64,000 nucleotides of DNA from NCBI GenBank assembly GCA_963741755.1, contig CAVUJG010000002.1, positions 434,001-498,000 on the forward strand, read 5' to 3'. The position numbers and the translations under genes were made by a program. The notes beneath the pieces are model-generated. The model was given only the letters and a program-made list of their open reading frames with translations. It had not been told where the DNA came from and searched no databases. The stretch comes from Sva-07 sp963741755. Lineage in GTDB: Bacteria; Actinomycetota; Acidimicrobiia; Acidimicrobiales; Ilumatobacteraceae. Positions 59,877-64,000 of the stretch are shown one piece after another; the stretch's first letter is position 1, and every line of letters starts with the position of its first letter.

Positions 59877-60506
59877 ATGATCAAATCTGCCACGAGCTGT
59901 GCCGTTGTCCTGACCATGTTGATGACCGCAGCGGGGTGTGGTGGCGGCGACGACGCAGCCGACAGTGCGCAGAGCACCGAGTCCGTCGAGCAGGAAACGT
60001 CCGATGACGATGCACCGTCCGAGGCGACACCCGAGAACTCGGATGACGACGCGGCTCCCGGGTTCGGCGAACTGATCGAGGGCACCTTCCTGCTGTCCGG
60101 AGCTGAGGAGGAGCAGTACTACTCGACCGACGAGGAACTCAATTTCCGCATGAGCGGTGGGTGCCAGGATGGTGCATTCGGGTTCGGCACGAACGTCGAG
60201 GACACCGCCGGCACCGCCACATTCGCCACGTTCGGCGCACAAGGCCAGGTCGATCTCTCCGGTGGGGCGACCGGCGAGTTCGACGACATCGACCTGGAGG
60301 TGACCGTGTTCGCCGTCGGCGACATGTCCTCGTCCGAGCGCTATGAGGGCCCGGTGAGGATGATCATCTCCGAGCACGACACCGGCGGCGTCGACGCCGA
60401 CCTGAACGCCCGACGGATGACCGTCACCCTGCTCGGCAGCGTCACCGGCAACGAGGGCGATGTCGATGTCGACGTCACCTATCGCTGGGTCATGGGCTGC
60501 CCCTGA
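59877..60506 (+). CDS. Putative lipoprotein
   Basis: A 209-residue exported protein. Residues 1-22 are a signal peptide (MIKSATSCAVVLTMLMTAAGC) with lipobox TAAGC, so it should be lipid-anchored. A Glu/Asp/Ser-rich linker of about 40 residues follows. The rest (GTFLLSGAEEEQYYSTDEELNFRMSGGCQDG onwards) is beta-rich and acidic with two Cys residues (GGCQDG and the terminal GCP), possibly a disulfide. No known family is recognised. ATG 59877 gives the clean signal peptide. Function unknown; it precedes a phosphotransferase gene by 55 bases. Confidence 0.75.
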   Translation: MIKSATSCAVVLTMLMTAAGCGGGDDAADSAQSTESVEQETSDDDAPSEATPENSDDDAAPGFGELIEGTFLLSGAEEEQYYSTDEELNFRMSGGCQDGAFGFGTNVEDTAGTATFATFGAQGQVDLSGGATGEFDDIDLEVTVFAVGDMSSSERYEGPVRMIISEHDTGGVDADLNARRMTVTLLGSVTGNEGDVDVDVTYRWVMGCP

Positions 60507-60561
60507 CAGCGATGGCAGAAGCGGCACCGGCAAGTCGACGCTCGCAACGGGAGTGAGCCAG

Positions 60562-61500
60562 ATGAGCGAGCGGATCCACGACGACGAACCCGACACGAGC
60601 GAGACCATCGTTCGGGTGCTGTTGGATGCCGAGTGCCCGCAGTGGGTGCACTCACCGATCGAGTACCTCGACTCCTCCGGAACCGACAACGCCATGTGGC
60701 GGATCCACCTCGACGCCGAGCCCGACGTGGTGGTTCGCCTGCCCCGGCGACCTGGGGCAGCGGCAGGCGTGCTGCACGAAATGGCGGTGCTGCAGCAGAT
60801 CGAACATGCCTCGATCGGGACCGCCGTGAAAACACCCAAGGTGTGCCACGTCGGCCAACCCCACGAGGTGTTCGCGCACCATTGGTCGATCCTCGAATGG
60901 ATCGAGGGGAGCGATGCGTGGACATTGCGCGACGACCTCGATGGCCGCGCTCTCGGTCCGCTCGCCGACGACCTCGCCCGCGCAATCACCACAATCGGGT
61001 CAATCGACGTGCATGACGCCCAGCCTCGATCATCAGGCAGCCGTGGCGGCCCCTTGCGCCCGCTGCTCGAACGGCTCGACGAATGGCTGGGCTCCCCGCA
61101 ATGGAATGCAGCAGCGCTCGTCGACGTGCGCGCGATCCGGCGTCTCGCGTCCGAGGCACTCGAGGTCGTCGACGAACCCGTCGACGATGGTTTCGTTCAC
61201 GGTGACCTCATCTCGGGCAACCTGCTGGTCGACCGAGGCCGTCTCACCGCGATCATCGACTGGGGAGGAGCCGGCCGAGGTGACACCGCACAAGACCTCG
61301 CTCCCGCGTGGGCGGTACTCAACGCGTCAGCACGAGCTGCATTCAAAGAGGCCGTCGGCGCCGACGACGCCGCATGGATTCGTGGACGGACGTTCGAACT
61401 CGAGCACGCGGTTGGTGGCGTCCTGTACTACGCGCCCAGACGCCACCCCTTGGGGGACGTGATGGCCCGAACCCTCGATCGAATTCTCGCCGCTCCGTAG
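60562..61500 (+). CDS. Aminoglycoside phosphotransferase (APH)-fold kinase
   Basis: A 312-residue kinase-like protein. The catalytic loop is FVHGDLISGNLLVD (HGDxxxxN) and the metal Asp is in AIIDWGGAGRGD; the N-lobe has VVVRLPRRPGAAAG and the hinge ILEWIEGSDAW. APH-fold enzymes phosphorylate aminoglycosides, macrolides, homoserine, choline and sugars. Nothing nearby indicates antibiotic resistance, so a housekeeping substrate is more likely. ATG 60562 is chosen because CGGGAG lies upstream and the earlier frame overlaps the lipoprotein gene. Confidence 0.88.
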   Translation: MSERIHDDEPDTSETIVRVLLDAECPQWVHSPIEYLDSSGTDNAMWRIHLDAEPDVVVRLPRRPGAAAGVLHEMAVLQQIEHASIGTAVKTPKVCHVGQPHEVFAHHWSILEWIEGSDAWTLRDDLDGRALGPLADDLARAITTIGSIDVHDAQPRSSGSRGGPLRPLLERLDEWLGSPQWNAAALVDVRAIRRLASEALEVVDEPVDDGFVHGDLISGNLLVDRGRLTAIIDWGGAGRGDTAQDLAPAWAVLNASARAAFKEAVGADDAAWIRGRTFELEHAVGGVLYYAPRRHPLGDVMARTLDRILAAP

Positions 61501-61522
61501 GCGCCGTCGACTTCTCGACCGA

Positions 61523-62746
61523 TCAGGTCGAGGCTTCCACCGCTTCGACGGCGGCCGGGGCGGGCTCCTCGACACGGGACTGATCGGCGAGGCACAGGCC
61601 CCTCAGACCCTCGATGCATGCCGCAAGGATCGCCGCGAAGACGAGGATGCCGAACCAGTTCGTCAAGGCAGGCAGCGGCGCCCAGAACACCACGACCAGG
61701 AAGATCGCAGCGCCGACTCCCCAACGTACGCCAGGGCCGCCGACGAACGCCGGTGCGATGAAGCGGCGGATTGACCGAGCGATTGCTGTCGGGCCGGCGA
61801 TGGCGGCCCCGACGATGATGATCAGGCCGATCCACGTGATGTTCCAGCCGATGTCGCGGAGGAGCTGCGATCCGATCTTCCACACCGCCTCAGCGGCGGG
61901 GCGATTGCTCTCGTTCTGCACTGCGCTGTCGAGCAGGCGGCCGCCGCCGAATCGGAGGCCGGCGAGGATGAGCAGTCCGACGATCAGAATCGACAACCCG
62001 GCCGCTCGCGTGGCGACCCGGCGCCATCCGTCGGCAAGGAAGATGGCCCCGGCGTAGATGGCGATCACGAGGAAGAACAGCAGCCACGATCCCCACTGGA
62101 CGATGGTGACCGCGGTCTGGAGATTCTCGAGTTCCGACGACTCGATGATGGTGATCTGGCCGGCGTCGGCCGGGATCCGGTCGACGACGGCGCCGGGCAG
62201 CCCGAGGTCGGCGGCCAACTGCACGACCACTTCACGGACGTCGAGTGTGATGTTCCCGTTGGCGGTCGAGAGCGCTTCGACTCGCGTGTCGTCCTCGAGG
62301 ATGTTCACGATCGTCTGGTGTGTGATGCGGTTGGCGTTCGACCAGATGGCGGCGACCTGGTCGGTGGCGAGGAGTCGATCGACCGCGTCGGTGGCCGGGT
62401 TTCGCAACGCCGAGGCGAGCGCCCCCGAGAGTCCGCTGAGGTCTCCCGGCAGCAAGTCGCCGAGCTGGGCGGCGACGTCGATGTTGGTATAGAGCTGATC
62501 GACCACGTACACGGCGATCGCCTCGCGAATTGCGGGTTCGGCCAGCAGTTCGTCGGACGCATCGACCCAGTTGTCGGTGTTGAGCGCGGCGCGGTCGACC
62601 CACACGTTCGCGGCCGTGACCAACATGATCAGCGCCGCCAGCGCGATCAGGAGATGGACTGCCACGGAATGCGGCTTGTCCGATTCGGCGGCCATGTCCG
62701 TGGCGCTGTCAGCGACGCCGTCTTCCTCTGCGATCTCGGTGTTCAT
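61523..62746 (-). CDS. Conserved integral membrane protein
   Basis: A 407-residue protein. An N-terminal membrane segment (VAVHLLIALAALIMLVTAANVWV) is followed by an extracytoplasmic region of about 190 residues rich in Asp/Ala, then four to five membrane segments from residue 225 onwards (WGSWLLFFLVIAIYAGAIFLA, GLSILIVGLLILAGLRFGG, WIGLIIIVGAAIAG, FWAPLPALTNWFGILVFAAILAA). The tail is acidic (EEPAPAAVEAVEAST). No enzymatic motif is seen; similar membrane proteins in actinobacteria are of unknown function. It is convergent with the APH gene (22-base gap). Confidence 0.78.
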   Translation of the reverse strand: MNTEIAEEDGVADSATDMAAESDKPHSVAVHLLIALAALIMLVTAANVWVDRAALNTDNWVDASDELLAEPAIREAIAVYVVDQLYTNIDVAAQLGDLLPGDLSGLSGALASALRNPATDAVDRLLATDQVAAIWSNANRITHQTIVNILEDDTRVEALSTANGNITLDVREVVVQLAADLGLPGAVVDRIPADAGQITIIESSELENLQTAVTIVQWGSWLLFFLVIAIYAGAIFLADGWRRVATRAAGLSILIVGLLILAGLRFGGGRLLDSAVQNESNRPAAEAVWKIGSQLLRDIGWNITWIGLIIIVGAAIAGPTAIARSIRRFIAPAFVGGPGVRWGVGAAIFLVVVFWAPLPALTNWFGILVFAAILAACIEGLRGLCLADQSRVEEPAPAAVEAVEAST

Positions 62747-62918
62747 CTGGGGTCCCTTCGTTCGACGCGCGCCAAACGGTGCGGTCCGACCATCATGGTC
62801 GCTCAGAAGTCGTCGGTTCGACATCATCCAATTCGGGTGAGTCTCGGGCCCGTGCGCCAACAGCGCTCGTGACCGAGTTCGGCTCCCGGCGATGCGACCG
62901 CGCAGTAGCGTCGATTGC

Positions 62919-63921
62919 GTGCGAGTGTTCCTCACCCACAATTCGGAGGACCGCGACGCGTACTACGGACGTGCGCTCCCGCTGCTCACCCGGATCGCTG
63001 ACGTCGTCCAGAATCCGTTCGATCACGACCTGTCGACAGCTGCACTGATCGACGCCGCACAGGGATTGCGAGGTGATCGTCGCGCACCGATCGACGCCGG
63101 GCGAATCGGCCCTGTTCGAGCGGGTGCCGAGTCTGGTCGCCTTCTTGCGATGCGCCGTCGACACATCCACGATCGACGTCGACGCGGCCTCGGCGAACGG
63201 TGTCCTGGTCGCACGGGCCGACAAGACGTTCGTCGCCTCGACAGCGGAGTTGGCGCTGGGCCTGCTGCTCGATGTGGCACGCAACATCACCGTTTCGTCG
63301 GCGGAATTCGCCGCCGGCCGAACACCGCCACAGCGTCCCGGTCGACAGCTGCAGGGCCGGACGGCCGGCATCATCGGCTTCGGATCGATCGGCTCCCACC
63401 TCGCCACGCTGCTCGTCGCCGTCGGCATGGAGGTGCTCGTTCACGACCCGTTCGTGGCCGACCCGCGCGTCGAGGGTGTCAGCTTCGTCGGGCTCGATGA
63501 ACTGCTGCGCGTCGCCGACGCCGTGTTTCCTCTCGCACCGGGATCAGCGGAGACGGAGAACCTCATCGGGGCGCCGGAGCTCGCGGCAATGCGACGCGGA
63601 ACCTTGCTGATCAACGTGAGTCGGGGCGAGCTGCTCGACGAGTCCGCCGTCGCCGACGCGATCCGCTCCGGCCAACTGGGCGGGCTCGGACTCGACGTCG
63701 GCCGCGCCGCCGATCAACGACCCTCCCCCGAGTTGGCTGCGCTTCCAGGTGTCGTCGCAACCCCACACCTCGGTGGCCTCACCCCGGAGAACGCCGATGC
63801 CCAAGCCGCCAGCAGCGTCGAGCAGGTCGACGCAATCGTCGCCGGCAACATCCCGCCGCGATCGTTGAACGCCGAACACGCCACACGACTGCACGCCCTG
63901 TGGGACCGAACCCGCCGGTGA
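62919..63921 (+). pseudogene. D-2-hydroxyacid dehydrogenase family protein, one-base insertion
   Basis: Reconstructed length is about 333 residues. The first frame starts at GTG 62919 (RVFLTHNSEDRDAYYGRAL) and reaches IDAAQG near 63065; an extra T at 63066-63067 breaks it. The second frame goes EVIVAHRSTPGESALFERVPSL, GLLLDVARN, GRTAGIIGFGSIGSHLA (NAD-binding GxGxxG), LLINVSRGELLDE and TPHLGGLTPENADAQA, all typical of the family. It interconverts a 2-hydroxy acid and a 2-keto acid with NAD. His in the PHLGG region is catalytic. The substrate is unknown. The next gene overlaps its stop by one base. Confidence 0.84.
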
Positions 63922-64000
63922 TGCCGTCCGCGTGCGACACGCACATTCACTTCTACGACCACCGATACCCCGTGGCACCGGCGTCGACGCTCCGTCCGTC
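63921..64000 (+). CDS. Partial amidohydrolase-2 family protein (N-terminus only)
   Basis: The ATG at 63921 overlaps the preceding TGA by one base. The visible residues PSACDTHIHFYDHRYPVAP include the DTHIHFYD metal site (HxH) of the amidohydrolase-2 TIM-barrel family, which contains sulfomuconolactonase, 2-pyrone dicarboxylate hydrolase and related enzymes. The rest is beyond the window. Coupling to the 2-hydroxyacid dehydrogenase gene suggests a small catabolic unit. Confidence 0.75.
   Translation, partial: MPSACDTHIHFYDHRYPVAPASTLRP

Noticed and set aside
60562..61500. Aminoglycoside resistance gene
   Set aside because: The APH fold is present, but the family is broad and there is no mobile or resistance context, so only the fold is claimed.

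Overview
The window is a chromosomal segment of a high-GC actinobacterium. The evidence is strong GC3 bias, frequent GTG/TTG starts, GTGA/ATGA stop-start overlaps, a monomeric NADP isocitrate dehydrogenase, an ANTAR response regulator, a 6C small RNA and a proofreading-deficient type PolA. Gene order and protein style suggest the class Acidimicrobiia (Ilumatobacter-like), but this is inference from memory. Almost all of the window is housekeeping genome; no prophage, CRISPR array or complete insertion sequence is visible. No intergenic gap exceeds 300 bases.

Layout. 1-9.3 kb: partial ATPase-type regulator, MerA/Lpd-like flavoenzyme, rhodanese protein, MoxR-CoxE pair, methyltransferase, MurJ. 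9.3-18.3 kb: obg-proB, dgt, membrane protein and lipoprotein, MshB-like deacetylase, CaiB/BaiF racemase-like enzyme, hydrolase, galK. 18-22.4 kb: metal/cobalamin binding protein, PH-SHOCT protein and a tandem pair of CorC-like membrane proteins. 22.4-27.6 kb: MFS-cNMP transporter followed by a glutathione-type operon (selenocysteine glutathione peroxidase, glutamate-cysteine ligase family enzyme, M20 amidohydrolase, gamma-glutamylcyclotransferase-like protein). 27.6-36.7 kb: coaE-rpsA, polA, pdtaR, trmO and small conserved genes. 36.7-42.8 kb: tRNA, then fabD-fabH-fabG-acpP-fabF facing fabZ, plus a fasciclin lipoprotein. 42.8-50.6 kb: HAD-PlsC fusion, 6C RNA, LysR, acyl-CoA carboxylase beta chain, citrate synthase facing isocitrate dehydrogenase. 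50.7-64 kb: acyl-CoA dehydrogenase and a run of catabolic/oxidoreductase and transport genes, ending inside an amidohydrolase.

The most notable features are: (1) an in-frame UGA at residue 36 of the glutathione peroxidase, followed by a hairpin with a GGUC apical loop, i.e. a selenoprotein with a bacterial SECIS; (2) three families of short palindromic repeats (33, 38 and 27 bp) placed on stop codons or inserted in frame inside genes; (3) a 6C RNA with its own promoter and terminator; (4) a Leu(CAA)-type tRNA without a long variable arm; (5) FabD carrying an extra C-terminal barrel-sandwich (biotinyl/lipoyl-like) domain. Ten apparent one-base indels interrupt eight otherwise ordinary genes (dgt, mshB-like, galK, gamma-glutamylcyclotransferase-like, icd, an acyl-CoA dehydrogenase, a methyltransferase and a 2-hydroxyacid dehydrogenase). 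This pattern looks more like draft-sequence error than gene decay, so those genes are described as reconstructed.
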